From: Trichuris trichiura
Lineage: Eukaryota > Nematoda > Enoplea > Trichinellida > Trichuridae
DNA length: 64,000 nucleotides
Direction: 5' to 3'
Assembly: GCA_037903355.1 (NCBI GenBank)
Contig: JBAJFE010000062.1
Span: forward strand, 868,001 to 932,000
Both the position numbers and the translations under genes were made by a program. Shown here in pieces: positions 22,447 to 33,830 of this stretch. The notes beneath the pieces were generated by a model. The model did no database searches. It saw nothing but the letters and a program-made list of their open reading frames with translations, and had not been told where the DNA came from. Each line of letters begins with the position of its first letter. Position 1 is the first letter of the stretch.

Positions 22447-23109
22447 GAGTGCAATTTTTTCCCAGTGCCTGTAGTGTAGCGATGAGTAGTTCAGAGTGGA
22501 AACAGTGGTTCAATGATGTGTATAATACGCATGTCACCCTCGTCAGGTTTAGGGAGACCGTTTATAGTTTCTTTCTGCTTTCAAATCTTTTTCAAGCGTT
22601 TCCTTTATGAGCAATCGTGAATTTTCTGTTTCAAGTGCAGTTGCATGTCTTGGTCGCAATCTTGTTGTAACATTGATTGTACTTTCACAAAGAGAGCATT
22701 TACATTAGTGGTTCGAATTATGTCAGGCAAAACGTAGCTTTTGAAATCGAAATCCTGACTTTTAGCAAATGTTTGGCGCTGCAGTGCGTCGCAGAAATTC
22801 GTTCTGTCAACCACAATTCGTCTGAATGGTGTTGTCCAACTCAGTTAAAGATATCACTTCGTCCATCCGACGTCGTCGTGCGTTCCAAGTCACGCAGGTA
22901 GTAGTGAAGACTAAAATGGTAAGTTTCAATTTTTTTTCTTTGAAGTGACCGTAAATTGTTTTTATGAGTGCGGTATGTTTGAATGAAAAGTTGGGCTACT
23001 TACGGCTAAGACGTGGTGCTTTCATTGCGCGCAGGAGTCACGTTTTGCACTAACATAGGGCATGTTTTGCTTAAATGATGTAGTCTTTATCAATAGAAAG
23101 AACATCACG
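21298..23109. other. Central intergenic DNA, no recognised gene
   Basis: Holds an ATT-repeat microsatellite (22389-22446). Long frames across it translate as runs of Asn or Ile and are artefacts. An ATG directly followed by GTAAGT lies near 22916-22925, but I could not connect it to a coding exon. Confidence 0.45.
22389..22446. repeat. (ATT)n microsatellite
   Basis: About 19 uninterrupted copies of a 3-bp ATT/AAT unit. Confidence 0.97.
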
Positions 23110-23181
23110 GGGGTTAGCGGGGAATCGAACCCCGGGCCTCTCGCACCCGAAGCGAGAATCATACCACTAGACCACTAACCC
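23110..23181 (-). tRNA. tRNA-Pro(CGG)
   Basis: 72 nt with the same GGGTTAG/CTAACCC acceptor and body as the Pro(TGG) and Pro(AGG) genes, but anticodon CGG. It is the only CGG gene in the window. One other base near the variable loop differs. All stems close. Confidence 0.95.
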
Positions 23182-24279
23182 GCAAAGGTAAATTGTCATT
23201 GCTCATCCTGGTGCAGCAACGATAGGTGTTCGGATTGCAAATGTAAGGATATTTCATATTAGTGCGCCTAAATTTCTCTTTGATATACTTGCGGGGAGGT
23301 AGTCCTGTCAGTTTGATTAATCGAGTTGGGTGGTGCCCACTGCTGCACAATCTTCCAAGTTTCAATGAGCTTGATTTGTAAGAAATAAGGTACTTTTCCC
23401 TACGTTTTTTTACTTACGCTTCTCGTTGTTGCCATGCAGTCTTGATTGTCAATTCAATGGAGATCAAAGAATTGAGTAGTGGCCGCTAAGGCACGCACAT
23501 TTAGCGTCCTTGTTCGCCACTGGTAGTTCGTCAAAATTGTGGTTGGGCAATTGGTGTCTGCTTCAAAACGGTGTTTTCGTAATGTTGTTCTTACACCTGT
23601 TAACGTACCGTATATTCTGCGTCCTATTGACGCAGGAACAATTCTGATTTTCAAGTCTTTATTTATTCTGAAGTATCGTAACTACAAAAGTTAAAAATTC
23701 CCGAGATTCCTGTGATGAGATGAACAGGAAGTCTTCACTAATTCAGGTACTGCTGAGAGCATTCTTAATTCGTGGAAAGACGACACGCGAGGTGATTTAG
23801 CAGGTCCGAACGGTTTCTTTGATATTTCCTACCGATAAGCCTGGTAAAAAAAAGAAATTTTATTTAAAAACTGAAAAAGCTTACTCGAAAGTTTCAGAAC
23901 GTCCCTGCAACTACGAAACAGGAGTAAGGATGCAAAGGCAAATCATCTGTAAGCTTGCATGTCTTCGGTAAAAAATAACACGTACGATTTGGAGTGCAAG
24001 TATTTGTGAATTAATTTTTTTCTTTGCGTTAATCCTATAATGGTTGCTCACATAATGTTCTTGAATTATTATTTATTTCATGGCTTTTCTGCACTGATTT
24101 TGAAATCTTTTGCATTCGTCTGAGTACTGCACTATCTCTTGAACTCTATGATAATTGCATGTTTTACTCAACCGTTGTCATCTGACTGCCTTTCAGGCAG
24201 TTGGAAGGTTCTCTTATCAAGTTAACCAGAGGCAGCTGTGCGTTACGCAGTTTAGTATTTATAGTATCATAATCTCTGA

Positions 24280-24345
24280 ATAAGCATCCACTAGGATGCT
24301 ACGGTTAACCTGCCTTCCCGGCAATCGATCCCAACTGAATTCCCA
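24280..24345 (+). pseudogene. Possible tRNA-Gly relic
   Basis: The stretch around GCTACGGTTAACCTGCCTTC and CAATCGATCC resembles the D-to-T part of tRNA-Gly with many changes. Weak. Confidence 0.3.
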
Positions 24346-24554
24346 CTTTTATGAAGCACGCCTTAGTCTCCTTTAATTGCAGTACCTAACCACTGATGCA
24401 CTCCTTACGAAACAAACCAGTAGGCGACGCAGTGAGTTTATAAGTGGTGGAGATTATGCAGAAATGCAGAACCCAGTCAACCAGATCCTAAGACAACTTT
24501 TAGAAATTCACAATCAGGCACCGAGCTTACAACAAATGACAAAATTCGCATGTT

Positions 24555-24626
24555 GGGGTTAGCGGGGAATCGAACCCCGGACCTCTCGCACCCAAAGCGA
24601 GAATCATACCACTAGACCACTAACCC
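24555..24626 (-). tRNA. tRNA-Pro(TGG)
   Basis: 72 nt, same sequence type as the Pro(TGG) genes of the arms: acceptor GGGTTAG/CTAACCC, anticodon TGG, B box GGTTCGATTCC. It sits only 18 bp from a hAT-type MITE. Confidence 0.96.
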
Positions 24627-24644
24627 TGAGAGCATCGTTTAACA

Positions 24645-24788
24645 CAGTGTTTCTCAACGTGGGCCCTGGAGGATTATGCGGCAGGACATTGTCCCAATCA
24701 TCGGTGGACCCTGACAAGGCTTAGGGAGGCCCTAGTGGGCGCTGACAAGGCCTATGGGGGCCCTGGGGCAAAAAAGGTAGAAACTATG
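24645..24788. mobile_element. hAT-type MITE, 144 bp
   Basis: Flanked by a perfect 8-bp duplication GTTTAACA (24637-24644 and 24789-24796). The ends CAGTGTTTCTCAACG and GGTAGAAACTATG are an imperfect inverted pair of hAT type. The GC-rich interior has repeated CCCT..GG(A/G)CCCT motifs and no coding capacity. Confidence 0.88.
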
Positions 24789-24890
24789 GTTTAACAGCTC
24801 AAGATTGCATTTGGAGTTTTTATGTAGATCATGTATGCCAACAGTTTGCCTCTGTTGGCTATCAATGTTTATATTACTATCATAATTCAC

Positions 24891-24941
24891 TTTTATTCTT
24901 CTTTTTTCTCCTTGCTAACGGGTGCGTTATTCAGAATAAAA
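24891..24941 (+). repeat. 51-bp direct repeat, left copy
   Basis: Nearly identical to 25362-25413, differing by one T in a T run. The pair brackets the hammerhead-bearing GC-rich fragment at about 24990-25215. Confidence 0.92.
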
Positions 24942-24989
24942 AATCTTTCCGGCTTTGCTACCTGTTCGTTAAAAAACGTTTATTTCCAA

Positions 24990-25215
24990 ACGTTTAACCC
25001 GCGGAGCTTTCGGACCACACCGGGGCCCGTTATCAGCGCTAAGTGCGCCGCCCGTCGGGTCGGTCATTATGTCAGCAAGCCGCTCCGTCCGACCGACCTT
25101 GGCGGAGACCTCAACCGTCAGGTCGATCCTTGACCCGTCAGGCTTTGGTCCCACCTAGTCAGTTAGACTTTGCGGCGAGCACCCAACCGACCTTCCACGA
25201 CGGCGGCAGCACTAA
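24990..25215 (-). mobile_element. PLE-like 3' fragment with degenerate hammerhead
   Basis: GC-rich block whose minus strand ends with CTGATAA...GAAA (25008-25036), a hammerhead-like motif with one core change. It shares the stretch CCAACCGACCTT(C/T)CACGACGGCG with 52970-53181, so the two are copies of one repeat family. No intact coding part was found. Confidence 0.6.
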
Positions 25216-25361
25216 CAATGAGAAACAACGAGCATACAAACGATATACCCGTCTGTTTTAAACAGACCGGTTTTAAACTCTCTTCTTTCCAGGTCTTTAC
25301 CTTCTTTCTTCTCAGCCACTCGTTGTCCTCTTTGTTGTCCGTGCCCGCACACACATATTAA

Positions 25362-25413
25362 TTTTATTCTTCTTTTTTTCTCCTTGCTAACGGGTGCGTT
25401 ATTCAGAATAAAA
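25362..25413 (+). repeat. 52-bp direct repeat, right copy
   Basis: Partner of 24891-24941. The adjoining phrase TCATAATTCAC also occurs just left of the left copy. Confidence 0.92.
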
Positions 25414-27257
25414 TCATAATTCACTGTTTGAAAATCTCTCCTTCAATTACTATCATAATTTATTATTTTATCAACCCAGCCGCTTTGTGCAGTCACTTAA
25501 GTGCATTGGAGCAAAACTTGAAGTAAGTTGAATATGTTTAACCTTTTTTCAGCTAATGTTCCGCGGATCTTGTCTCTTAGCCGTCCCACCGTTTGAGAAA
25601 TGCAGTTTCCTTTCTGGCAAGTATGCCCCTAACTTTTTGTTCCTTTATTTGGAGAGCACGCAAATCACCCTTTCTTGCTGTCGCCCAGATGTAAGCCAAG
25701 ACGAGCTTTATGTTTAGGCTTAGCCTTAGGCAAGGGCAGAACAGGATTACAGGCTAACTTACAGTATGACAGTGGTGCGCCTAGGAGGCAAGATTCTGCT
25801 CTGCGCTACAACGTCATGCAACGTGGCAGAGTACCCATTACATAGCAAAAAATTTATTTTAAGGGATTCGTAGTCTTTAAATGTCAGCGTGTCTTAGAGT
25901 ACGCGGCTGAAATTTTAGATGTAATCAGAAAATTTTGAATTCCTTTAAATAAACTTTTGTTGTGTGACGCGAAATTTGTCATATTTTATAGCGAACCATT
26001 TTTGGTCCCATTGATAGTGAATTCGCTTTAAGTGTTTCATACTGCTCAGTTTGTCCTTGCGTTTGACTGCTATCGATTTTTCGTGAAGTAAAGTTTCGTG
26101 CCAGAATATGGCCAATGGAACCTCCTTTTAGCGTGTGAAGTTTATTCGAAGATGAGGTAACGTAAGAGGTTCAAAATTGAATGTATGCTTACCTGGTAAG
26201 GAAGTAACTGCTGCTGATTAAGGAAGACAGTTTTCTCCGATGAGGCTACTGCTGCTCTCTGCGGTAAAGTTTAGTGGTATAAAAGATGTTGCAAAGGATT
26301 AAACAGCAGTAGAAGCAACCGAAGCTTTAAGTGATAAGGACAAGCAATTTAAAAGTGCTTTACTTAGCGTTAATGAAGCCATAGGAAATTGTTTGTCATG
26401 GCGGAACTGAGGAAAAGAATAACTAATATGTGCTTGACGGATCAAGTTCCAACAATAATAAATTCAAAATCGTAGAACTTTAAGTGACAGCCTATTATAA
26501 GTGGTTAGAAGTGACGTCTTTCTAAACGTGGAAGAATCATGTTTGCGCATATATTCAATACACTACTTGTTGTCAGTTGTAGATAGGGTAAGGTCTTATC
26601 TTTCCGACGATTTTGGCAGTCGTATGATCTCGTTGAATGGATTGCAAGTAATGTAATCAGCTAATTATATCCATGCAGTAGACATGTCTGGAAAATTATC
26701 CGTAAAGCTCGTAGAAATGTAACTGTTCACATGCTTTCCCTACCAGCAATCGATCCATGTTCGACCCTTGGTCAGCGCAATGGCTTTATTCCCTTTGACT
26801 GTACTTTTGTATTTCTTGATATGCTCAGTAGACGGAATTTGAATTTTGCATGCTTAAGCTGACTAGCTTTCGGTCCCATAGGCGCTTGTCCATGAAGTTT
26901 ACCGACCTGTATACTGGAAAAGTATTTTGTAGCAAACATAGAAGCAAAAGAAAACATAGCTGTAAGGTCTTTTACGGCTTTTCCTGTTTATTTTGTCTGT
27001 GCTGGTATCTGCAATTGAACGAAACAACTGCTCTACCAACGGATGGATGAGCGGTTATCAAGAAAAATTGCACAGGTATCAATGCACTCAACTTTTAATT
27101 TCAAAGCTTTCGGAACGCTCTAGTTTCATCGTCACTGAGGTGGTGGAGCTCTTTCTTCAAAAGGAAAACATAATCTTATCGTTGTTTTGTTCTCCTTGCT
27201 AACCGCACTGTGCGCTGTAACACTGCTGCTAGCGCACAACATAAATTATAGTTTTCT
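25414..27257. other. Central intergenic DNA, no recognised gene
   Basis: AT-rich. A tRNA-Gly-like relic may lie near 26735-26780 (CAGCAATCGATCC, then GTTCGACCC). Nothing else supported apart from the motif at 27108-27135. Confidence 0.4.
27108..27135 (-). ncRNA. Degenerate hammerhead-like motif
   Basis: Minus strand reads GTGACGA, a helix II of TGAAAC/GTTCCG with one mismatch, then GAAAGC. The first core base is G instead of C, so it is probably inactive. Confidence 0.45.
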
Positions 27258-27330
27258 TGTCACGAGCCGGGATTGAACCAGCGACATTTAGATCTTCAGT
27301 CTAACGCTCTCCCTACTGAGTTATTGAGGC
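27258..27330 (-). pseudogene. tRNA-Phe(GAA) pseudogene
   Basis: The interior of the tRNA-Phe is complete with anticodon GAA, but the acceptor stem has three mismatches (GCCTCAA against TCGTGAC) and the A box has one change. It would not be charged or matured well. Confidence 0.85.
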
Positions 27331-28806
27331 ACCTGTTTTTGCGACATAGTTAGTTTTAACCATGCTACGTTTCGCGCCCAGAATTGAAATGTTCTATACA
27401 GTACAGCGAAGTAAACTACGCAAGCTTATTACTTCATCCCTGAAGCTACTTCTTAGACTCCTGCCCTTTGCACCATGTATCTGAACTAGCTAATGATGCG
27501 TGGCAGCTGGAAACATGACTTCTTTACAGGTTGCGCCAAAGTCTTTCTTCCTTTTGGAAGCCTATACTACCCTGCGAGACGATCAAAATTGGTCATTATA
27601 ACCGTCAGCTAACTGTAAGGTACAGATATTTTACCAATTCAAATGGGGTTAGCGTATTGAACTTTCTTGAGTGACTTTACATTAAGCAGCTGAAGTGCGC
27701 AGGAGGAAGTTAGTCACGTATTAAAGGTTGCACATTGTACATGTTTTCTTTGTAGCGGCAAATAGTACTACAGCTTATGCCTGCATGACATATAGGTTGC
27801 TTTAACGCTCTTAAACGTGACGGTTTGCAGCTATCTGCCGCGGGTTACAAATTCTCACTTTTCGTCACCGCAGGTTTCATTGGTAAACAGAAATTGTTAC
27901 CCTGATTCACAGAGCTGGCATTATGGAGTGGATGTATTACTATTTTACAGTTGCGACTAACGGATAAGAGGCTGAAATAGTAAGAATTACTCAATGAGAA
28001 AAAAAGACAAAAGGTTTGCAAGTTTCCGGAGTCCAACTTATGGATACCACGTGTATCGTATGCTCCTGAGGTCCTAAAAGAGATCAAAATGGCTTGCTAA
28101 ACGCTCAACAACGAACTATGAAAAACTGTATTTGCCAGTTATAAAATTTTATTTTCGGAAGCATCACAGGAAATGAGGATCTTTTCTGAGGTTTTCATCC
28201 ACCTTAAAAAGCGTTAAAGCTTTTTAACTTTATATTCAAAAGCTTAAAGTGTCAATCACTCATTCTCCTACGTGCCCGTAACTGTATAACAAAGTGATCA
28301 ATGGAATTCTTTCTCACGTTGCTCAGCACCAGTGTTTTGCACGTGTGACAATATCGTCACGTTGTTCTTTGATGTGAACTCGTCGCTTCTACTTCTATTT
28401 TTCGTCGTCTCTTAATACAATGCTGATGCGCTCTGAAATTCGCTCGAATTAGCATAACGGTAACTTTGTTTCCAAACGTGTAATTTGCACCACATATTTC
28501 ATGACCGAACCGCTCCAATGGTTGTATGAAAGATGTTAGTGATGTTTTTGTGTTGTCTGTTGATCCACATCAGTCTTAGCATCACCATTAGTGGCTTTGA
28601 AAGTTGTTAACTAATTAGGAGAAAGACTTTCTTTAGAGTTCTCCATGCAGCCTTCTAAATGTTTTGTGCAAACATTATTATTATTTGACAAGTGTAAAGT
28701 ATTAAATTATTCTGGCAAGTCATCTCTTTTTTTCTAAAATGAATAGTAACGATATCCTTTAATATGGAAGTTCTTTGACATTAATTTGAACCATTAAAGG
28801 CATTAC
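27331..28806. other. Intergenic, nothing recognised
   Basis: No RNA gene, repeat or coding exon recognised on either strand. Confidence 0.4.
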
Positions 28807-28877
28807 TGCGTAGACCGGGAGTCGAACGCGGATCGATTGCTTGGAGGCAACCATGCTAACCGCTACACCATCTACGC
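28807..28877 (-). pseudogene. tRNA-Gly(TCC) with 6-nt anticodon loop
   Basis: 71 nt. One T is missing directly before the anticodon, leaving a six-base loop, and one base of the T stem is changed. Acceptor and D arm are intact. Probably non-functional. Confidence 0.82.
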
Positions 28878-29345
28878 CTTGGCTGAAATGCTGTATTATT
28901 GCGAAATAATTTACAAAATCGCTTGTTTCACACGTAGTCGGGTCAGTGCATGCTTAACAAAATAAAGTAAAGCAACCGTTTTGTACCCTGATGTTTCTTT
29001 CCAAGCTGTCTGTGCATTCAAGAATGGGCACATGGCCATTTCCTTCGCACAGAATTTGGTCGTCAGATGCGTTTTTCCACTGTTATACTTTTGCATATCT
29101 GCAGCTTAAAAATAGGACTTTTCTAAAGAATAGGTTTCATAGTTTTCGATTGCAGGTGCGCTCGCTTTTAATTTTTCAAAAGTTGTATGAAACGTTTAGA
29201 TTATTCATCATCCCATTTTCAGCGCATGTGTCAGCAGCTCAGCCAGTTCGCCATTGCCAGTTGAAACGATCTGCTACTGTTTCATCAGGCTGCTTCTTTT
29301 TTTTAAATACGGATTGCAAGTCCCGTTGAAAAATTGTAATACTAA
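28878..29345. other. Intergenic, nothing recognised
   Basis: No gene seen. The right end (29333-29345) is the left target duplication of the next element. Confidence 0.4.
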
Positions 29346-29357
29346 TCTCCCCGGAGC

Positions 29358-29386
29358 TTTCGGGTCCAAACGCGACCCGTCTTCAG
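29358..29386 (-). ncRNA. Hammerhead-like motif at PLE 3' end
   Basis: Minus strand CTGAAGA, perfect helix II CGGGTC/GACCCG, then GAAAGC. Lies within about 12 bp of the element's 3' boundary. Confidence 0.72.
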
Positions 29387-29517
29387 CGGTCTTAAAATGA
29401 TGTAATGAATAAGGTGCATGGGTGGCGTACAAGGTGTTATAGCTGTTTAAAGGCGAAGGTTTTAAAGTGGCTTTTTGTTCTTTTTTGTCTGTCAGCAATT
29501 CGAGCCGGTCTACCCAT

Positions 29518-30299
29518 TTAGTTTAGCGAACAGCAATTCGAGCAGGTGACTGTATTCGTCCATAGTTCATTTATTTCCGCTCCTTTATCTCGATTGTATG
29601 TTGTGTTGCTTCTAATGTACAGGGCTTCCTTAATTTTTCGTAAGCGTACATTGCTCTCGTAGCATAAAATTTTTGCGTGAAGAATTTGATTGCAATGTGA
29701 CGCGTGTTCCACAACAGCAAATGCTTGAATTGCTTTTTCCATGGTGATTCCTGGGTCCGATATTCGTTTTCCACATTGTCTTGTATGGTGGTTGCCGTTG
29801 CTGAGAATGTTTCTAGCGTTGTTATAAGTGGTTAGCCTCTTTATATGTTTATTGAGTCTATGTTTGAGGGTATTGCCCGTTTCCCCAATATACACTCCTG
29901 AACAAGGTCATTTGATTGCGTAAACTAATCCTGTGCTTTTGTTTTCTGGGATTTTTGTTCTGTCCTTTTGGAGAATTGTCATAATGTTGAGGAAATCTTT
30001 GAAAAAGGCTCGGAAACCTAAACGCTTTCCAAGCTGGACAATCTTTTCTCCTAGTTCTGCCACGTAGGGGATAAGTAAGCGTATATCAGGCAAATTGTTT
30101 GGTTGACGTGATTCCCTGTTGCGCAGCTTTTGCTTGAATACGTGGTCAATAAAGGATTTCGGATAGTCATTTTTGTAGAAAGTTTTTTTAATGTAGTTAA
30201 ATTCAGATTGGAGAAATTCTGGATCGCATAAATTGACTGCTCTGTTAATCATTCCTGAGAAGATTCCGCGCATTACCGAGCGTGAACGATGCGATGAGA
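29518..30299 (-). pseudogene. PLE GIY-YIG endonuclease region, one stop
   Basis: The frame is open from the truncation point (HRSRSVMRGIFSGMINRA) through the RT thumb/connector (YIKKTFYKNDYPKSFIDHVF, LLIPYVAELGEKI) to VYAIK. There a TGA stands where this family has a Cys codon (K-C-x-C). The frame then continues with GVYIGETGNTLKHRLNKH, the GIY-YIG core, and the conserved C-terminal EHASHC, KEALYIRSNTTYNRDKG and CCSLN end. Apart from that one nonsense change it is better preserved than the arm A copy, but the RT catalytic part is missing. Confidence 0.92.
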
Positions 30300-30533
30300 A
30301 ATTGCTATACTAACATTGCTCTGTTTTGCATGGTAGGATGAATGATGCATGGTAAAATGAACAGCGTTGTCCGTGTTCTATAGAGTACGTGGAATGTCAT
30401 TTAAATGGACAGCGGTTAGGAAACCAGACACACGTTAATATCAACAAAATGTCGAGATTCAATCATTGCTATTCATGCATAGATGCAGTTTGATTTTAAA
30501 AGTACAGTGGATCAACGGCATAAAACCATGAAG

Positions 30534-30605
30534 GGGGTTAGCGGGGAATTGAACCCCGGACCTCTCGCACCCTAAGCGAGAATCATACCACTAGACCACT
30601 AACCC
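30534..30605 (-). tRNA. tRNA-Pro(AGG)
   Basis: 72 nt, acceptor GGGTTAG/CTAACCC, anticodon AGG, B box GGTTCAATTCC, as in the arm copies. It stands alone in the central region, 234 bp from the PLE. Confidence 0.96.
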
Positions 30606-31129
30606 GCAAGGATGAATGCTGCAAATACTTTAGTAGCATTTACCCACAGGCCACGCAAACCTAAGCCTTTCAATAATTGTGAATACTAAAACAACAGTAG
30701 ATTAATAGCTTGATTATTCAGTAAATTAAGTGCACTGACACAAAGGTTCACTTGAAATTTAACGTTAATATTCTGCCACAGAACTTCAGCTGAGGATGGA
30801 ATCTAAAATTCTTGAAAATCTACGCAGCTCAAAATCCCAGGTTTTGCGAGCGAGAGACAGAGAGGCCTAAGCATGCGGTGAAGCTCCTGCAGATCACTCA
30901 GGTGCGTGATAACCGATCACCTACGTATTCATCCGACATTGTCGAATGGCATTAGCCCCCCGTCTGATCGGTCAGGTTGGATGAAATTTCGAAACTGTTG
31001 ACAGTTTCTTAAAAAGGTTAGTCCATTCCTATGAATTAAATCACTCGACCTCCTCTCATTGGCCGACTATCACCTGCCATTAAGTTGGCAAAGACTCCAA
31101 AAAGCTCTTGAAATTATTTCAAAGGAATA

Positions 31130-32160
31130 GTTTTCTTTGAACTCAATTTTTTAGACTGGTCAGTTATGCAGGCGCGGACCCAATGCTTTGCCAGTTTGTC
31201 AGAAGGCGCTGTACAGAGCACAAATAGGTGCAAAATACCGTACGAAATACGTGAAGCTTTACGTGTTAGCATATTGCATAAAGCTTTCCCCCAGTCTATA
31301 AATTGCCCAGTTATTCTACACAAAGACTGATTACCTGTAAAATACAAAAAAGTTTTATTTCACTTAACACGTCCGAAAAAGCATCAAATGTGTTTGACAT
31401 TCTGGTTGGCACTATAAAACGCGCCCGCAAAAAATACAAGCAGCAGCTTGTAACTGCTCTACCAAGCTGTTTCTCCTGCATTGCAGTAATGAACAAAACT
31501 TTATGCGGCTGAATGTGTGAAGTCTTTCAACGGTGATAAGTTCAATGCTTTCAGGAAGGCTTACCGTGTTAGAAAGTTGCAGTTTAAGACAGAAATTCAA
31601 CTTTTTCAGCATTACACACAGTATTGTTGAACAGAAGTAGTTATTCCGATTGGAACGAATTAAAACTGAGAATGCTTAAGCGCTGTTAAGGTCAAAAATA
31701 TACACACTTGGAGGCAACTGTTTGAGCAAATAAGGGCCTGTAAAAATGAATTGCGATTTATAGAAAGCTATGTTGAGCATACTGAAGCTTATCCTAAAAG
31801 CGTTCCTAAAATATGAATCGAACGGAAAGATAACGTTCCACCACTTTCGGAAATTCTCCAAACAAAAGAAAAAACTAAAGTTTTTTGCAAGTTGACTCTT
31901 GGCAGATGCGCTTTAACCTTCCCACAGGACACTGAAAAATGTAATTAAACTTCGCTGAGCGACGTAGTGAAATGAAAATTTCCAGGATTTTAAAAATTCG
32001 CTTCCAGAATAGGTGGTACATTTGGTATCAGAATTAGGATTCTGCGCACTTGATCTCAAGAACAAAATACAACTGCTCCCGTGTGGTCTAGTGGCTAGGA
32101 TTTGTGGCTTTCACCCACACGGCCCGGGTTCGATTCCCGGCACGGGAAGTCTACGAATTG
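31130..32160 (+). repeat. Direct copy of arm A 5795-6800
   Basis: Spacer and the tRNA-Glu at its end match arm A in the same orientation (and arm B at about 45210-46210 inverted). Frames such as 31303-31512 recur in the copies (also 45837-46046, minus) without recognised domains. Confidence 0.85.
32077..32148 (+). tRNA. tRNA-Glu(TTC)
   Basis: 72 nt, acceptor TCCCGTG/CACGGGA, anticodon TTC, intact boxes. Direct copy of 6714-6785. Confidence 0.97.
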
Positions 32161-32679
32161 AATACTAGTAGCGAATGCTATTGAACTCAACTGTATTCTC
32201 AAATACAGATTCACACTGCGTCTAGATCTTTAAAACAATTAAGTTTGTCGAAATTCATGATGAATTCGTCTTATCACGAACTTCCTTTAGTTGGCATTGT
32301 AACATGTAAAATAGATTCATTCGTACTATATTCTTACGATGCCTGTGAGGAATACATTTTTGTCGATTTCTGAAATTCGCATTTTTCATCCATTATGCTA
32401 TTAGTTCTAGCATATCTGATCAATCTAGCAGGCGCCGCAATTTGAGAATGTTGCTTATCAAAAGGATAACCTGTCCAGTGAATGTCGTTGCTCTGCTTCA
32501 AAAATTAAACCTACATATAGCGTATATATCGTAACTTGTATGTATCGTCATTACTGTTTTTTGCTTATCTGTGTAGCGCAACTGTTTGGCTCATTATTCA
32601 ATGGATCATTAGCATGTCGCTCTTGATGATGAATAACTATCAGTGATATGATTCTGTTTTAGTGGATTCAAGGCGTTCT

Positions 32680-32750
32680 TGTTTAGACCGGGAGTCGAAC
32701 TGGGTTGATTGCTTGGAAGGCAAGCATGTTAACACCTACACCATCTGCGC
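32680..32750 (-). pseudogene. tRNA-Gly(TCC) pseudogene
   Basis: 71 nt, anticodon TCC retained. The acceptor 3' strand reads TCTAAAC and no longer pairs, the T stem and B box are altered, and one base is missing. Partner in the inverted copy, 54594-54665, is intact. Confidence 0.87.
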
Positions 32751-33039
32751 GCTGAACAGGAATTCTTGTAGAGCTTTTCTGCAGACAAATTATAGATGGT
32801 TATGTTCGTCACAGGTGCAATACAACGCTACTTATATCTCACAATTAAAGGGGGGGTTGGAGAACCGCGTGAGCACATTTAATTAGTTTTGTGGGGCAAG
32901 CTTTTTCAATGATTATCTGAAGCGCAGTCGATTGGATGTCTTCGGCATCTAGGGCTACTGAAGTGGACAAATCAGCAGCTAGGTTAGCTGAGTTCACTTT
33001 CCGTACGTGCTTCACACGATGCTAGGGGCAAAGGAATGC

Positions 33040-33111
33040 GGGTTAGTGGTCTAGTGGTATGATTCTCGCTTTGGGTGCGAGAGGTCCGGGGTTCGATTCC
33101 CCGCTAACCCC
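33040..33111 (+). tRNA. tRNA-Pro(TGG)
   Basis: 72 nt with acceptor GGGTTAG/CTAACCC, anticodon TGG and B box GGTTCGATTCC. Mirrored partner 54226-54297, direct partner 10631-10702. Confidence 0.97.
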
Positions 33112-33830
33112 TATCACAGAGGAATACATTCCACCATTTTTGCAGCATTCTTAAATTACTCCACATTTACCTGAAGCATTGCACTTTGCTTGTCATTTTA
33201 GTTGACATCAAAGTTAGTTAAAGACATCAAAACTACTTGTTTATTAGTTAGAAGAGGACATGGGGCTCCAAACAATTTATACGAACGGTTCTGCGACATC
33301 AGGAGTGCTATGCTAATTGGAGGAATTTTGCATATGACTTATTGTCGACTGTACAAGAAATATGCAAATGAAAAAGGATGCGTCATGAACTTCTCCTTCT
33401 CAACGGGATACCCAGGATTGAATCTCGTGCCAAATAAGTTGAGTTTTTTGATGCTTCGAAGACGCGTCACCTGTCACTGATTGACCTGCAGACGTTTTGC
33501 ACACGACGCTGATAGTCTTCAAGAAAAGTGATAGCGATCCAAAAGAGGACATTTCTCAGGTTGCCTCAGAATTTATTTACTTATTTCATTTCGCCAATGT
33601 ATACGAACAGCCTAAACTTGCTATGGAAGAAAATCGTACACCAGTCCGTGTTAACATACCATCTGCAGTAATCAGCATAAATGCTTTTAAGTGCGAAGTA
33701 AATGATGAGTCCGTCGTAGTGTAGTAGAACATAACAACCAGAGGTGCTGTGCTAAAATGCGGCGACCAAACGATTTCGCGGTTTTTTCAAGCATGAGAAC
33801 CGGCACGAGTATCCCATGACGTCTGAATTA

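Larger units (their letters stand above)
29346..30300 (-). mobile_element. 5'-truncated Penelope-like element, 955 bp
   Basis: Minus strand. It is bounded by a 13-bp target duplication with two mismatches: ATTGTAATACTAA (29333-29345) and ATTGCTATACTAA (30301-30313). It starts downstream of the RT catalytic box, reads through the connector and GIY-YIG domain, and ends with a hammerhead motif at its very 3' end (29358-29386). Confidence 0.9.

Noticed and set aside
22134..22610. Frames with long Asn or Ile runs
   Set aside because: They cross the (ATT)n microsatellite and have no other coding signal.
26735..26780. tRNA-Gly relic
   Set aside because: Only about 25 bases resemble the T-arm side of tRNA-Gly; too little to call a locus.
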